A stretch of 64,000 nt of DNA from Methanobrevibacter sp. (GTDB lineage Archaea > Methanobacteriota > Methanobacteria > Methanobacteriales > Methanobacteriaceae): the NCBI RefSeq assembly GCF_015062935.1, contig NZ_SUTM01000001.1, forward strand, positions 62,001-126,000, read 5' to 3'. Below, piece after piece: positions 47,110-56,835 of the stretch; position 1 is the stretch's first letter; each line of letters opens with the position of its first letter. Below the pieces are notes generated by a model, which worked only from the letters and a program-made list of their open reading frames with translations, was not told the origin of the DNA and did no database searches. The translations under genes and the position numbers were made by a program.

Positions 47110-48651
47110 ATGCGTCCTATTGATATGATGGTAACAGATTATAATTGTGAATATTTAGGATTATCAAGGTTGTGCCTAATGGAATCTGCAGGAAAATCTC
47201 TGGCGGAGGAAGTTGGCAAGATTGCAGTTTATACATTTTCAAAACCTGTCAAGGTAGCTATTTTCACAGGTTCCGGAGGTAACGGCGGAGACGGTTTTGT
47301 AGCTGCCAGATATTTACTTAACAGAGGTTATGATGTGGATATTTACATGCTAAAAGATAATATCCACTCAAATGAGTCAAAAATTAATTTTGAAATTCTT
47401 AAAAATTTAAAACCACGTCTGTCCCGTTTAAAAATCTTTAATCTTAAAACATTGGCCGACATTAACAATTGCCAAATCGCTAAAAGCAATGATGAGGAAT
47501 TTGTGATTGTAGATGGACTTTTAGGAACAGGAATTAAAGGAAAGCTCCAAACAAACATCAGAAGAGCTATTGAAATTATCAATGAATCCAAAGGGATTAA
47601 GATAAGTGTTGATGTACCTTCAGGAATGGATCCTTTAACTGGTGAAGTGGATGACTTGGCTGTTGTTCCGGATTATACAATCAGTTTTCATAAAATAAAA
47701 ACCGGCGTTAGAAATGCTGAGGAGGAAGTTGTCGGAGGCCTTGTCACTGCAGATATTGGTATTCCGTTTGAAGCGGAATATTTTGTCAATTATGGGGATT
47801 TTTTAAGGCTCAAAAATAGGGATGACAGTTCCCATAAGGGCAATAACGGAAGTTTATTAATTGTAGGTGGAAGCGCTGATTATTCTGGAGCTCCTGCAAT
47901 TGCAGGGATGGCCGCTATTGGTGCAGGTGCAGATCTGGTTTATGTGGCTTCACCTTATGATGCCGCTAAAGCAATTAAAGCAAATTCCCCTGATTTGATT
48001 GTAAAATCTTTAGAAGGAGACAAGCTGTCAGTCGAGCATGCAGATGAAATTTTAAGTTTGGCTGAAAAAGTCGATGCAGTACTAATTGGTCCTGGAGCAG
48101 GAATTGATGATGAGACTTCCAAATTATTCAATGTTTTAGCTACAAAAATCAAAAAACCGTTGGTATTAGATGCTGACGCTTTAAAACAGGTTAATATGTC
48201 TTTAATTAAAAATCGTGAAGATATTATATTAACACCTCATATATTTGAGTTTAAATCATTTTTCAATGTTGGTGATGAATTGAAATTGGACATTGATTAT
48301 TATGATTTTGAAAAAGTGGATGAAAACATTACCAGTTTTCAGCAGATTTCCCGCCAAATTAAGGGCTCAGTTGTTGTCAAGGGAAAATATGATCTTATTT
48401 TAAACGGTACCAAATTCAGGATTAATAAAAGCGGAAATTCAGGAATGACTGTAGGTGGAACTGGGGATGCACTTGCAGGAATCTGCGCAAGTTTATTCAC
48501 TCAGGGTCTCAATTCCTTTGACTGTGCATGTTTGGGTGTTTTCATAAACGGCCTTGCAGGTGATGAAGCTTTTAAAGAAAAAGGAAATGGATTTTCAGCA
48601 ACAGATTTGGTATCTCACATCGGCAGTGTGATTAAAAATGGACTATGTTAA
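47110..48651 (+). CDS. nnr: Bifunctional NAD(P)HX epimerase/dehydratase
   Basis: This 513-aa fusion has an N-terminal YjeF/NAXE epimerase domain (about 1-215, FTGSGGNGGDGFVAARYL, VDVPSGMDPLTG) and a C-terminal ADP-dependent NAD(P)HX dehydratase domain of ribokinase-like fold (NNGSLLIVGGSADYSGAPAIA, LIGPGAGI, VVKGKYDLI, GGTGDALAGI). It repairs damaged NAD(P)H hydrates in the cytoplasm. ATG 47110 is preferred over GTG 47098, as homologues begin M-x-P-I-D. It overlaps sfsA by 14 nt and is the first host gene right of the prophage module. Confidence 0.88.
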   Translation: MRPIDMMVTDYNCEYLGLSRLCLMESAGKSLAEEVGKIAVYTFSKPVKVAIFTGSGGNGGDGFVAARYLLNRGYDVDIYMLKDNIHSNESKINFEILKNLKPRLSRLKIFNLKTLADINNCQIAKSNDEEFVIVDGLLGTGIKGKLQTNIRRAIEIINESKGIKISVDVPSGMDPLTGEVDDLAVVPDYTISFHKIKTGVRNAEEEVVGGLVTADIGIPFEAEYFVNYGDFLRLKNRDDSSHKGNNGSLLIVGGSADYSGAPAIAGMAAIGAGADLVYVASPYDAAKAIKANSPDLIVKSLEGDKLSVEHADEILSLAEKVDAVLIGPGAGIDDETSKLFNVLATKIKKPLVLDADALKQVNMSLIKNREDIILTPHIFEFKSFFNVGDELKLDIDYYDFEKVDENITSFQQISRQIKGSVVVKGKYDLILNGTKFRINKSGNSGMTVGGTGDALAGICASLFTQGLNSFDCACLGVFINGLAGDEAFKEKGNGFSATDLVSHIGSVIKNGLC

Positions 48652-49381
48652 AGGAATTTTTAAAAATCGTCCCAACAGATTCATTGCAGAAGTTGAAGTG
48701 GATGGAAACCTTGAAATAGCCCATGTTCCAAATACTGGAAGATGCAAGGAGCTTTTGGTGGATGATGCAGTGGTCTGGTTAAAACCCTCTGACAATCCCA
48801 ATCGGAAAACCAAATTTTCACTTCATTTTGTCGAGAACAAGGGCGAACTTGTATCACTTTACTCTCAACAAGCTAACAGTATTGTATATGATGCAATCGT
48901 AGATGGTAAAATAAAAGAGCTTTCCGGTTATGATTATCATCAAAGAGAAAAAACTGTTGATAACTCAAGGATTGATATATATCTTGCAAATCATGAAGAT
49001 GATTGTTGTGGTATGAATTTTTTAGTAGACCCTTGTTTTGTTGAAGTTAAGGGCGTTACATTGATTGTGGATGGGGAAGCAAGATTTCCCGATGCACCAA
49101 CAGAACGTGGTGCGAAACATTTAAAGGAATTGATTAAACTTAAAAAAGAAGGAAATAGATGCTGTGTATTTTTCCTGATACAGCATCCTGCAGGCAAATT
49201 CTTCAGACCTAACTGGGAAAATGACCCTAATTTTTCTCAAACATTAAATGACGCCTATGATGCTGGCGTTGAAATACTGGTTTACAGATGCGTTAACCGA
49301 TTGGATGGAATTGATTTGATTCCGGAACCCTTAGACTTTGATTTGGGAAAGAGTTTCGCCAATGGCATCATTGATGACTAA
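48638..49381 (+). CDS. sfsA: SfsA family DNA/RNA nuclease homologue
   Basis: This 247-aa protein matches SfsA: RPNRFIAEVEVDG and HVPNTGRCKELL near the N-terminus, a DPCFVEVKGVTL core with the PD-(D/E)xK-like acidic-K pattern, and FPDAPTERGAKHLKEL. The family is widespread in archaea. Its name comes from sugar fermentation stimulation in E. coli, while the fold suggests nucleic-acid binding or cleavage. The start lies within the end of nnr (14-nt overlap). The 3' end overlaps the convergent sir2 gene by 51 nt. Confidence 0.88.
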   Translation: MDYVKGIFKNRPNRFIAEVEVDGNLEIAHVPNTGRCKELLVDDAVVWLKPSDNPNRKTKFSLHFVENKGELVSLYSQQANSIVYDAIVDGKIKELSGYDYHQREKTVDNSRIDIYLANHEDDCCGMNFLVDPCFVEVKGVTLIVDGEARFPDAPTERGAKHLKELIKLKKEGNRCCVFFLIQHPAGKFFRPNWENDPNFSQTLNDAYDAGVEILVYRCVNRLDGIDLIPEPLDFDLGKSFANGIIDD

Positions 49382-50056
49382 TGTTGCAAGACCGTCGCAT
49401 GGTGTTTCACTTTTGTTAATGAGGATTAAATTTTTGCCGTTAAAGTAATTTATCAGTCCTGCAGCAGGATATACGACAAGCGATGTGCCGCCTATTATTA
49501 ATGTGTCTGCATTTGAAATATAGTCGATAGCAAAGCTTAAAACAGCATTATTCAATGGTTCTTCATATAAAACAACATCAGGTTTCACAGTCCCTCCACA
49601 TTCACATTTTGGGATTCCATCACTTTCTAAAATATAATCCAGGCCATATTCCTTATTGCAAATCTGACAGTAATTTCTATGGATGCTTCCATGAAGTTCC
49701 AGGACATTTTTGCTTCCAGCTTTTTGATGAAGTCCGTCTACGTTTTGGGTAATTACTGCTTTTAATTTTCCTGCTTTTTCTAAATTTGCAAGAGTGATGT
49801 GTGCAGGATTGGGTTCGGCATCATTGAATACCAGATTGTCCTTGTAGTAGTTGAAAAATTCTTCAGTGTGGTCTAAATAGTAGCTATGGGAAACAAGATT
49901 TTCGGGAGTGTCCCCATATTTTTCAAGACTTTTAAAAATTCCACTTTCGGATCTGAAATCAGGGATTCCGCTTTCTGTAGAAACTCCTGCACCTCCGAAA
50001 AAGACTATATTGTCTGAAGAATCGATTATTTCTTGTAATTGGTTAATTTTAGACAT
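49331..50056 (-). CDS. Sir2 NAD-dependent protein deacylase
   Basis: This 241-aa sirtuin has the NAD-binding GAGVSTESGIPDFRS motif (about 20-34), TQNVDGLHQKAGS with catalytic His in ELHGSIH, the zinc site CQIC/CECG (four Cys), and IGGTSLVVYPAAGL near the C-terminus. It would remove acyl groups from lysines, including archaeal chromatin proteins and metabolic enzymes. It is convergent with sfsA, overlapping it by 51 nt. Confidence 0.9.
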   Translation of the reverse strand: MSKINQLQEIIDSSDNIVFFGGAGVSTESGIPDFRSESGIFKSLEKYGDTPENLVSHSYYLDHTEEFFNYYKDNLVFNDAEPNPAHITLANLEKAGKLKAVITQNVDGLHQKAGSKNVLELHGSIHRNYCQICNKEYGLDYILESDGIPKCECGGTVKPDVVLYEEPLNNAVLSFAIDYISNADTLIIGGTSLVVYPAAGLINYFNGKNLILINKSETPCDGLATLVINDAIGETLSQIKV

Positions 50057-50141
50057 GTTTAAATCTATGCATAAACTTTTAAATATAGTTATTCAACATA
50101 GTTATTATTATAAAGTTGTTATTAAATTAGTGGGGATTTAA

Positions 50142-51785
50142 TTGGAGAATAATAATTCTAATCTTGATTGGATGGTTCACTGGTCATTTGAAGGCCATTA
50201 TCCCAGAAATAGTCAAATCAAATTAATCAATAAAATAAATTGGGCTATCGGTGAAGGTTATAAAAATATTATTTTGGAAGCCGGTACCGGAACCGGAAAA
50301 TCTGCAATAGCCACCACACTGGCCAACATGTATGAAGACACTTATATTTTGACAATGACCAAACAACTTCAGGAGCAATATCTGGATGATTTTTCAGACA
50401 TGCTTGTAGAAATAAAGGGCCGTGGAAATTATAAATGCAATTACAAGGGAAGTTGCGATTTCTGTATTAAGGCAGAGTATAATTTGAGAAAATGCAGTGA
50501 CTGTGAATTCAGTATGGCTTTTAAAAAGGCAAAGGAATCTCCAAATGTAATAACTAATTATGATTTCATGTATTATATGGGCGTTTCCAACAGAATGTTG
50601 GATTCTCGTGAATTGCTGATTTTGGATGAAGCTCACAATTTGGAGCGAAAAATGTTAATGTTATCCTCCAATTCGTTAAATAGGGAGTATATTGCAACAA
50701 AATTCGGAATGGATATTTTTGATCCGATAATGAATAACACTAAGTCAATCAACAACTTGAAAAGGGATTCTCAGTATTGGATTGATTTATGCGATGAACT
50801 TGTCGGAAAATGCAGTGCAAATATTAAAGAAATTGAAGGGGATGGCAAAGAAACGGTTCAGGTTACATTGGATGAATTTGAAAGCAATCCTTCCCGATTT
50901 TCCAATTTTGACTATGCGGAAAAACAGCAGCTTGAAACTGATATGAAAGCGTTTAATTCAATCAGCCTGGGTTTAGAGAGTGAAGATTTGATTATTGATT
51001 TGCCGGAATTAAATAAAATAAAAGACAACAGCATGGATATTTCCGCTGATTTCAAACCATTTTCAGTGTCTGAAGATACGCAGGAACTCCTTAAATTAGG
51101 TAATATTCGCATATTTTTAACCGGAACATTGGGCAATATGGAAAAATTCTGTAAATGGAACAACATTGACGTTGATGAAACATATTATATTTACGAGAAA
51201 AGTCCGTTTGATGTTTCTAAAAGACCTATATTTATAGATTTTGTAGGTAAAATGAGTGGAAAAAGAAGGGGAATTCCAAACTGGAAAAATGAAAAGGCAA
51301 TTCTCAAAATTAAAGAAATTTTAGATAATCATCCGGGTGAAAAAGGTGTAATCCATACTTCCAGTAATGAGCAGGCTTTTTGGATAATTGAACAATTAAA
51401 AGAGTATCCGTTAATGTTTGTCGGTGGTGAAGATAGGAATTATATATTAAAGGATTTTGCAGAAAATGAAGATGACATAATACTTATTGGAGCATCAATT
51501 AAGGATGGTGTGGATTTTAAAGATGATTTATGTCGTTTTCAAATTATTTTCAAGGTTCCATATCCTCAATTAAATGAACAGGTAATATATAGGAAAAATT
51601 TAGATCCGTCCTGGTATTATTATCAGGCGATTATGGCTATAATGCAGGCTTATGGTCGTGGAATACGTGATAAGGATGATTGGTGTGAACTATATATTAT
51701 TGATTCTGATTTTAAAAATCTGTTTGATTTTAACAGGCGTTTTTTCAATGAATATTTCATTGAAGCCATTCAAAAAAAGAAGTAA
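50142..51785 (+). CDS. DinG/XPD-like Fe-S DNA helicase
   Basis: This 547-aa SF2 helicase has Walker A AGTGTGKS (47-54) and a DEAH box (ILDEAHNLE). An iron-sulfur-like cysteine cluster lies between them (C99, C105, C108, C118, C121), placed as in XPD/DinG. The C-terminal motifs include HTSSNEQAFWI and MQAYGRGIRD. Its likely role is unwinding of repair or replication intermediates. The start is TTG after GTGGGGATTTAA. It reads away from sir2 with an 85-nt divergent gap and is convergent with argG. Confidence 0.82.
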   Translation: MENNNSNLDWMVHWSFEGHYPRNSQIKLINKINWAIGEGYKNIILEAGTGTGKSAIATTLANMYEDTYILTMTKQLQEQYLDDFSDMLVEIKGRGNYKCNYKGSCDFCIKAEYNLRKCSDCEFSMAFKKAKESPNVITNYDFMYYMGVSNRMLDSRELLILDEAHNLERKMLMLSSNSLNREYIATKFGMDIFDPIMNNTKSINNLKRDSQYWIDLCDELVGKCSANIKEIEGDGKETVQVTLDEFESNPSRFSNFDYAEKQQLETDMKAFNSISLGLESEDLIIDLPELNKIKDNSMDISADFKPFSVSEDTQELLKLGNIRIFLTGTLGNMEKFCKWNNIDVDETYYIYEKSPFDVSKRPIFIDFVGKMSGKRRGIPNWKNEKAILKIKEILDNHPGEKGVIHTSSNEQAFWIIEQLKEYPLMFVGGEDRNYILKDFAENEDDIILIGASIKDGVDFKDDLCRFQIIFKVPYPQLNEQVIYRKNLDPSWYYYQAIMAIMQAYGRGIRDKDDWCELYIIDSDFKNLFDFNRRFFNEYFIEAIQKKK

Positions 51786-51801
51786 GGTGATAGCGTTAAA
51801 G

Positions 51802-52980
51802 CTATCTGTTTAATTTTTGATAATTTGCTGCTTGAAGACCGTGGTATTTAATCATACCTTCAACATCTCTTTGGTCGGTTTCTTTGTCTTCAAATGTAAT
51901 TTGTTCTATGCTGTGTAAGCTGAATGGAGATTTTCTGGAAATAGGTTGGATGGAACCTTTGAATAATTTCATTACAACTTCTCCGCTTACTCTTTCTTGC
52001 ATTTTGTCGATTGCTTGGTCAAGGTCTTCTCTTAAAGGTTCTTGCCAGAGTGCTCTGTATACAAGGTCTGCATAGAGTCCGGACATGTATTCAGCAAATC
52101 TTAACTCGTCAGTTGTTAAAACTAATTCTTCTAATGCTTGGTGAGCTGCAATTAATAATTTTGCACCAGGGGTTTCGTATATTTCCCTACTTTTAATACC
52201 AATCATTCTGTTTTCAATAGTGTCAACTCTGCCGATACCGTGGGATCCTGCAATTTCATTTGCTTTAAGGATAATGTCGATTAATGGCATCATTTCGCCG
52301 TTAATAGCTACTGGGATACCTTCTTCAAATTCGATAGATACTTTTTCAGGTTCAGCTTTAGCATCTTCCCAGGAGGCAGTCCATTCGTAGATGTCTTCAG
52401 GAGGTTCGTTTGCAGGGTCTTCTAGAACATCTCCTTCAATTGCTCTTCCCCAGAGGTTTTCATCGATACTGTAAATTTTATCGTAATTTAATTCGATTCC
52501 TTTGGATTCTGCATATGCCTTTTCTTCAGTTCTGGTTAAGTTCATTTCTCTGATTGGTGCAATGATGTCTAAATCTGACATTGCAAGAATAATAGCTTCA
52601 AATCTGAATTGGTCGTTTCCTTTTCCGGTACAACCGTGTGCAATTGCAGTTGCTCCTTCTTTTTCAGCTACTTCAATAAGTTTCTGAGCAATTAATGGTC
52701 TTGCAAAAGCGGTACTTAATGGGTATCCTTCGTATTCTGCATTTGCTTTAATTCCGCGTGAGATGTATTCGTTTGCGAATTCTTCTTTAGCATCTATATT
52801 GTAGTGTTTTAATCCACCAATTTTAGCGGCACTATTTTTTGCTTTTTCCATTTCTTCTTCGCCTTGTCCCACATCCACACATGCGGTAATAACTTCTACA
52901 TTGTATTTTTCTTCTAATAATTTAACACAAACAGAGGTATCTAATCCTCCACTGAATGCTAAAAGTACTTTATCAGTCAT
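51802..52980 (-). CDS. argG: Argininosuccinate synthase
   Basis: This 392-aa protein has the ATP pyrophosphatase P-loop [10 protein letters not shown] (8-17), the [14 protein letters not shown] motif (about 115-128) and the conserved [17 protein letters not shown] helix. It condenses citrulline and aspartate to argininosuccinate, the penultimate step of arginine synthesis. GGTGATTAT precedes the ATG, and a TATA-like ATATAAATATAA lies about 45 nt upstream. Length is normal. Confidence 0.95.
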   Translation of the reverse strand: MTDKVLLAFSGGLDTSVCVKLLEEKYNVEVITACVDVGQGEEEMEKAKNSAAKIGGLKHYNIDAKEEFANEYISRGIKANAEYEGYPLSTAFARPLIAQKLIEVAEKEGATAIAHGCTGKGNDQFRFEAIILAMSDLDIIAPIREMNLTRTEEKAYAESKGIELNYDKIYSIDENLWGRAIEGDVLEDPANEPPEDIYEWTASWEDAKAEPEKVSIEFEEGIPVAINGEMMPLIDIILKANEIAGSHGIGRVDTIENRMIGIKSREIYETPGAKLLIAAHQALEELVLTTDELRFAEYMSGLYADLVYRALWQEPLREDLDQAIDKMQERVSGEVVMKLFKGSIQPISRKSPFSLHSIEQITFEDKETDQRDVEGMIKYHGLQAANYQKLNR

Positions 52981-53121
52981 ATAATCACCATAATAATTTT
53001 GATAAGATGAAATATCAATTTATATTTATATGTCTAATAGTATTTAAAATTTTTAAAGGATTCTAAAAAATTTAAAAAAGTTATGAAATTCATTTAAAAA
53101 TTTCAATGAAAAAATAAGGCA

Positions 53122-53230
53122 GAAGAAAAACTCTTAATTGAGGGGAATAATTGAGGTTGAAAGTTATATGGGCTTTAAAAAGAAAATCCCAATTAAGAGT
53201 TTGTGTTAAAGTATTCTTTCATACTTTATT
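53122..53230 (-). ncRNA. Candidate small RNA upstream of argG
   Basis: On the minus strand, a TATA-like TTTTATATAC (about 53246-53255) is followed by a 7-bp hairpin AAAGTAT/ATACTTT (53208-53226). Next comes a large stem-loop whose 13-bp arms are perfect (53190-53202 with 53128-53140), then TTTTTC. This looks like a separate transcription unit of about 105 nt ending at a terminator. It contains no convincing open frame. An attenuator or leader for argG, or simply the helicase-gene terminator, are alternatives. Confidence 0.4.
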
Positions 53231-53260
53231 TAATATGTAGTATTTCATAGTATATAAAAG

Positions 53261-53276
53261 TTTAGGTATACCTAAA
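53261..53276. promoter_or_regulatory. 16-bp palindrome, DtxR/IdeR-like operator
   Basis: TTTAGGTATACCTAAA is a perfect palindrome whose TTAGG/CCTAA half-sites resemble DtxR/IdeR-family metal-regulator boxes. It lies right upstream of a minus-strand TATA-like sequence, where a repressor would block transcription of the candidate small RNA. Confidence 0.4.
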
Positions 53277-53278
53277 AA

Positions 53279-55201
53279 TTATACTTTATTTAAAACATTA
53301 TTTTCTCTTGCAAACTCAATCAGTCTTGCATATGTCGGATTGGTTTTAAGGGTATTGATGTTGCCGATAATTATCAGTTTACGTTTTGCACGTGTTATTG
53401 CAACATTCAACCTTCGTAAGTCTCTTAAAAATCCAATATTTCCATTTTCATTGCTTCTAACTGTTGATATGATGATAATTTCTTTTTCTCTTCCCTGAAA
53501 ACCGTCAACTGTTTTGACTTCAACGGGGGTTTTTTCCTGGATGATTTTCACCTGATCGGCATATGGGCTGATTATTCCTATGTCGTCTTCTGTTAATCCA
53601 ATTTTGAGATAATCGTTGGCAAGTTTTATGGCAATTTCAGCTTCTATTTCATTGATTATGGATTTTGAATCTTTTAAATGCCTTTCCCCATCTTCATCAA
53701 CAGAAGATGTATCAACAAAAAGCATCGGATCTTCTTTTTCAGTAGTTGTCAGTATGTCGTTGATGGTAATGTCATCGACTGAAGAATCACTTTTCAGATT
53801 GTTATTGTAAAATTCGGCATTCGGAAACTTCATTAACAGTGAATTCATACGATACTGAACATCCAGCAGTTGTGATTTGAATGGATATATTTTTATCAGC
53901 TCTTCAAACAATGTTTTTTCTAATTTTTGAGCTTTATCACTTATTATTGTTGGTGGGAGCTGCTTATGGTCACCTGCCAGAATGAATCTGTGGGCTTTAG
54001 CAATTGGAATCAGGACACTTGGGATTGTGGCCTGTGAGGCTTCATCAATGATTGCAACATCAAATTTGGTTCTTGAAATTGACTCCAGTGCTGCTGATGA
54101 GTTTGTAGATAAAATAACATCACTTGTTTCTATAATGTCTCTAATCATTTTATTTTCTATTCTTTTAATGTCATCATGCAATTCATCAATTTGCTGATTG
54201 TATTCAATCCATTGTGCCATTGATTTCATTTTTTCAGCACTGATTCCACGTCCGCCTTTACCTTTTGAGGCATTATAAAGTATGTCATAATCACCAAAAC
54301 CTCTGCGATATTGTGGTGTTGGTTTGGTGTATACTTTTCTTTTTTCAATTAAATTATCGATTTTTTTATGAATTTTTTTTATTTTCTTATTCAACTTGTG
54401 ATTTTCAACTTTATATGCCAGTGTCTGGGTAATGTTATGCTTGGATACCCTTTGAGGATGCCCAAGTCTTGTCAGATTTAACTTTTTATTCTCCATCAAT
54501 CGTTCTAATATGTTGTCAACTGCAGCGTTACTTTCCGCTGTCGCCAGAACTTTGTGATTTTGTCTGGTTTCCTGTGAAATCAGTTCAACTAATGTTCTTG
54601 TTTTTCCGGTTCCAAAAGGACCATGAATTAAAAAGAAGTTTTCACATGAAAGGGCATTTTCAATAGCATTTTTCTGGGATTCATTTAAGTTTTCATCAAT
54701 ATAACTAATGTAGGGGACTGAACGATTTTTTTTAGGATTTCTTTCACTTAATATATATTCTAATGCATTTTTACCTTTTAGACTTAAGTGCTTTAGGTTG
54801 TCTTCCATTCTTCTAAAAGTAATGTCGTTTGCATATAAATCCAATCGGACTTTCTTTTTTACCACCCATCTTGGAATTCTTTTATCAAAGGCAACTTTAA
54901 TAAATCGGGCTCCCTTTTCTGTTACTGTTCCTGTAAAATCACTTTTTAGGGGATTATCAGTACTTACTAAAACCATATCTCCAACGGATATTTCAGTTTC
55001 TATTTTTTCAGACCTTCCGAATTGGACAATTTTAAGACCTAATTCTTCACCGATATATTTTCCTTTAACTTTATTGATGGCACGGCCAAGTTCTTCTCTT
55101 TTTTGACCGGACATATGTGCTATTTCAAAACGCATTAGTTCAATTTCAGCATCTCTTTCATAGTTGACCAATCTTATTAAGTTTTTTATATATTTTTTCA
55201 T
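53279..55201 (-). CDS. UPF1/Dna2-like SF1 helicase
   Basis: This 640-aa protein has a helicase N-terminal beta-barrel region (about 45-130, VGDMVLVSTDNPLKSDFTGTVTEKGARFIKV). It carries SF1B motifs: Walker A GPFGTGKT, VDNILERL, IDEASQ, AGDHKQLPP, FVDTS, and the C-terminal VDGFQGREKEIIIIS and LNVAITRAK. It belongs to the IGHMBP2/Sen1/Dna2-type family common in archaea, acting on DNA or RNA. It is transcribed divergently from the deacylase gene, 43 nt away. Length and motifs look complete. Confidence 0.85.
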   Translation of the reverse strand: MKKYIKNLIRLVNYERDAEIELMRFEIAHMSGQKREELGRAINKVKGKYIGEELGLKIVQFGRSEKIETEISVGDMVLVSTDNPLKSDFTGTVTEKGARFIKVAFDKRIPRWVVKKKVRLDLYANDITFRRMEDNLKHLSLKGKNALEYILSERNPKKNRSVPYISYIDENLNESQKNAIENALSCENFFLIHGPFGTGKTRTLVELISQETRQNHKVLATAESNAAVDNILERLMENKKLNLTRLGHPQRVSKHNITQTLAYKVENHKLNKKIKKIHKKIDNLIEKRKVYTKPTPQYRRGFGDYDILYNASKGKGGRGISAEKMKSMAQWIEYNQQIDELHDDIKRIENKMIRDIIETSDVILSTNSSAALESISRTKFDVAIIDEASQATIPSVLIPIAKAHRFILAGDHKQLPPTIISDKAQKLEKTLFEELIKIYPFKSQLLDVQYRMNSLLMKFPNAEFYNNNLKSDSSVDDITINDILTTTEKEDPMLFVDTSSVDEDGERHLKDSKSIINEIEAEIAIKLANDYLKIGLTEDDIGIISPYADQVKIIQEKTPVEVKTVDGFQGREKEIIIISTVRSNENGNIGFLRDLRRLNVAITRAKRKLIIIGNINTLKTNPTYARLIEFARENNVLNKV

Positions 55202-55244
55202 CTAATCCCTAATTTTAAATAAGAGCGTTACTGTATAATTAATT

Positions 55245-55991
55245 ATGCATTTTAAAAAAATTGATGAATTTGAAAATCTTGAAATGGGTTATATCTGTAA
55301 TTTTTCAGGAGGATATGTTTCAAGAAATAAACAGCTCTTTGAAAACATCGAGTTAAACAAATTGAATCAATTTATTTTAGAAAAATCTGTTTTTGGAACA
55401 CCAATTTTCAAATGTGGTGACGGCAGCAATAAAATATTGGTATTATCAGGCATTCACGGTAATGAATTGCCTTCACAAATTGCAAATTTAAGATTAATGA
55501 ATGAGTTAGTTTCTAAAGAATTGTCCCATACGGTTTATTTCATCCCATTTGCAGCCCCTAAGGCATCAATGAATAATGAAAGAACTTTTAATTCAATGGA
55601 TTTGAATAGGTCTGCCCATATTAAGAATTCTGTTAGTAATCTTATTGTTAAGGCAGTTGCATCTTTAAAAATCGATTTTGTCGGTGATTTTCACTCAACT
55701 TCATCCAACGCCAATCCAGGTTTTGAGTCTATATTTTCATCTAAATCCCCGTCTCCTGAAAGTTTTTTAATAGCCAATTATATTTCAAATGATATGGGCT
55801 CTGAGACAATATCATTTGATTTTGCAGGAATGTCCTATAAAGGTGCAGTTGAGGATGTCTGTAATTTAAGAGGAACTCCTGCCATTACTGGTGAAGTTTT
55901 ATGTCCGTTTTGCAATGTTGCCAGGGGCAGTGTTGATAAGTCATTTGCACAGATGAAAAGCTTTTTGTCTTATTTTGGCATATCCTATTAA
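55245..55991 (+). CDS. AspA/AstE-like zinc deacylase
   Basis: This 248-aa M14-like enzyme has the zinc-binding GIHGNE (His and Glu), the substrate-binding DLNR, DFHST with the third zinc ligand, and a later ITGEVLCPF segment with a probable catalytic Glu. This is the pattern of succinylglutamate desuccinylase/aspartoacylase proteins. It would hydrolyse an N-acyl amino acid or a related small amide. The ATG has no clear ribosome binding site. The exact substrate cannot be read from sequence. Confidence 0.75.
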   Translation: MHFKKIDEFENLEMGYICNFSGGYVSRNKQLFENIELNKLNQFILEKSVFGTPIFKCGDGSNKILVLSGIHGNELPSQIANLRLMNELVSKELSHTVYFIPFAAPKASMNNERTFNSMDLNRSAHIKNSVSNLIVKAVASLKIDFVGDFHSTSSNANPGFESIFSSKSPSPESFLIANYISNDMGSETISFDFAGMSYKGAVEDVCNLRGTPAITGEVLCPFCNVARGSVDKSFAQMKSFLSYFGISY

Positions 55992-56076
55992 ACTTCATTT
56001 TTCAAATATTACTTATCAAATGCTCTCGGAAAAACTACTTTTTATAATATAATCTATATTCATTTAAGGTGATGTT

Positions 56077-56787
56077 GTGTCAACTTATAAAGGGCATTCG
56101 ATATTTGCATTGATACTTTCATTGATGTTTTTTCATAGTCCTCTGTTAATTGCTTTAACTCTGATAGGTGCAAATATTCCTGACTTTGATCACAAATTCA
56201 AAAAAGACCATGTCTATAAGTTGATTATATTGGGATTAATTGTGTTCATTTCACTTTACATCCTTAAATTACCTTACATGATTGGTTTAATCATTGTGTT
56301 TCTGGGAGCATGTTTTTACTTTTCAGAACACAGGAGCTTCACTCACTCCATTTTTGGTGCAATTATATTGACCTCCGCTATTGGTTTAATACTAATTTGG
56401 TCATTTCAGCTGGTAATATCTATCACTGATTTGCAAAATTATTATTTGCTAATGGCAATCTTAATTGCACTTTTAAGCTTTTTATTTTTAAATAAAAATG
56501 TGTTGATGATATTTTTACCGTTATTTTTCCTTTCATTATTCATTTTCAATACTGGGGATATTAATTATATTGAATTAGTCTTAGCCACATTTTTAGGTTT
56601 ATTTTCACATATTGTTCTTGATTCATTTACTCCTGCAGGAATTAAAATATTCGCCCCATTATCTTCAAAAAAAGTTCACAGTAACTTTGGAAAGGTTTCC
56701 ATATTTGTTTTAATAGCTATGGCTTTATTTTACCATGCTCCCTATTTATACGGTCTTTTTGAGCAATATGTTTTTACAAATGTTTAG
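56077..56787 (+). CDS. DUF457 membrane-bound metal hydrolase
   Basis: This 236-aa membrane protein has about six helices. It carries the HSIFAL..., ANIPDFDH, EHRSFTHSI and LFSHIVLDSFTPAG histidine-aspartate motifs of the YdjM/DUF457 family (phospholipase C/P1-like metal site in the membrane). The GTG start follows AAGGTGATGTT. It is the first of two + strand genes with the glycosyltransferase 48 nt downstream. The substrate is unknown; lipid or wall-precursor turnover is possible. Confidence 0.75.
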   Translation: MSTYKGHSIFALILSLMFFHSPLLIALTLIGANIPDFDHKFKKDHVYKLIILGLIVFISLYILKLPYMIGLIIVFLGACFYFSEHRSFTHSIFGAIILTSAIGLILIWSFQLVISITDLQNYYLLMAILIALLSFLFLNKNVLMIFLPLFFLSLFIFNTGDINYIELVLATFLGLFSHIVLDSFTPAGIKIFAPLSSKKVHSNFGKVSIFVLIAMALFYHAPYLYGLFEQYVFTNV

Positions 56788-56835
56788 TAATTTTTAGGTA
56801 TTGATTTTAATAATGAGTAATATATAATTAATATC

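Noticed and set aside
52981-53278. Small open frame MGFKKKIPIKSLC in the argG upstream region
   Set aside because: It is 13 codons on the + strand within the large stem-loop, without convincing ribosome binding site spacing or conservation evidence.
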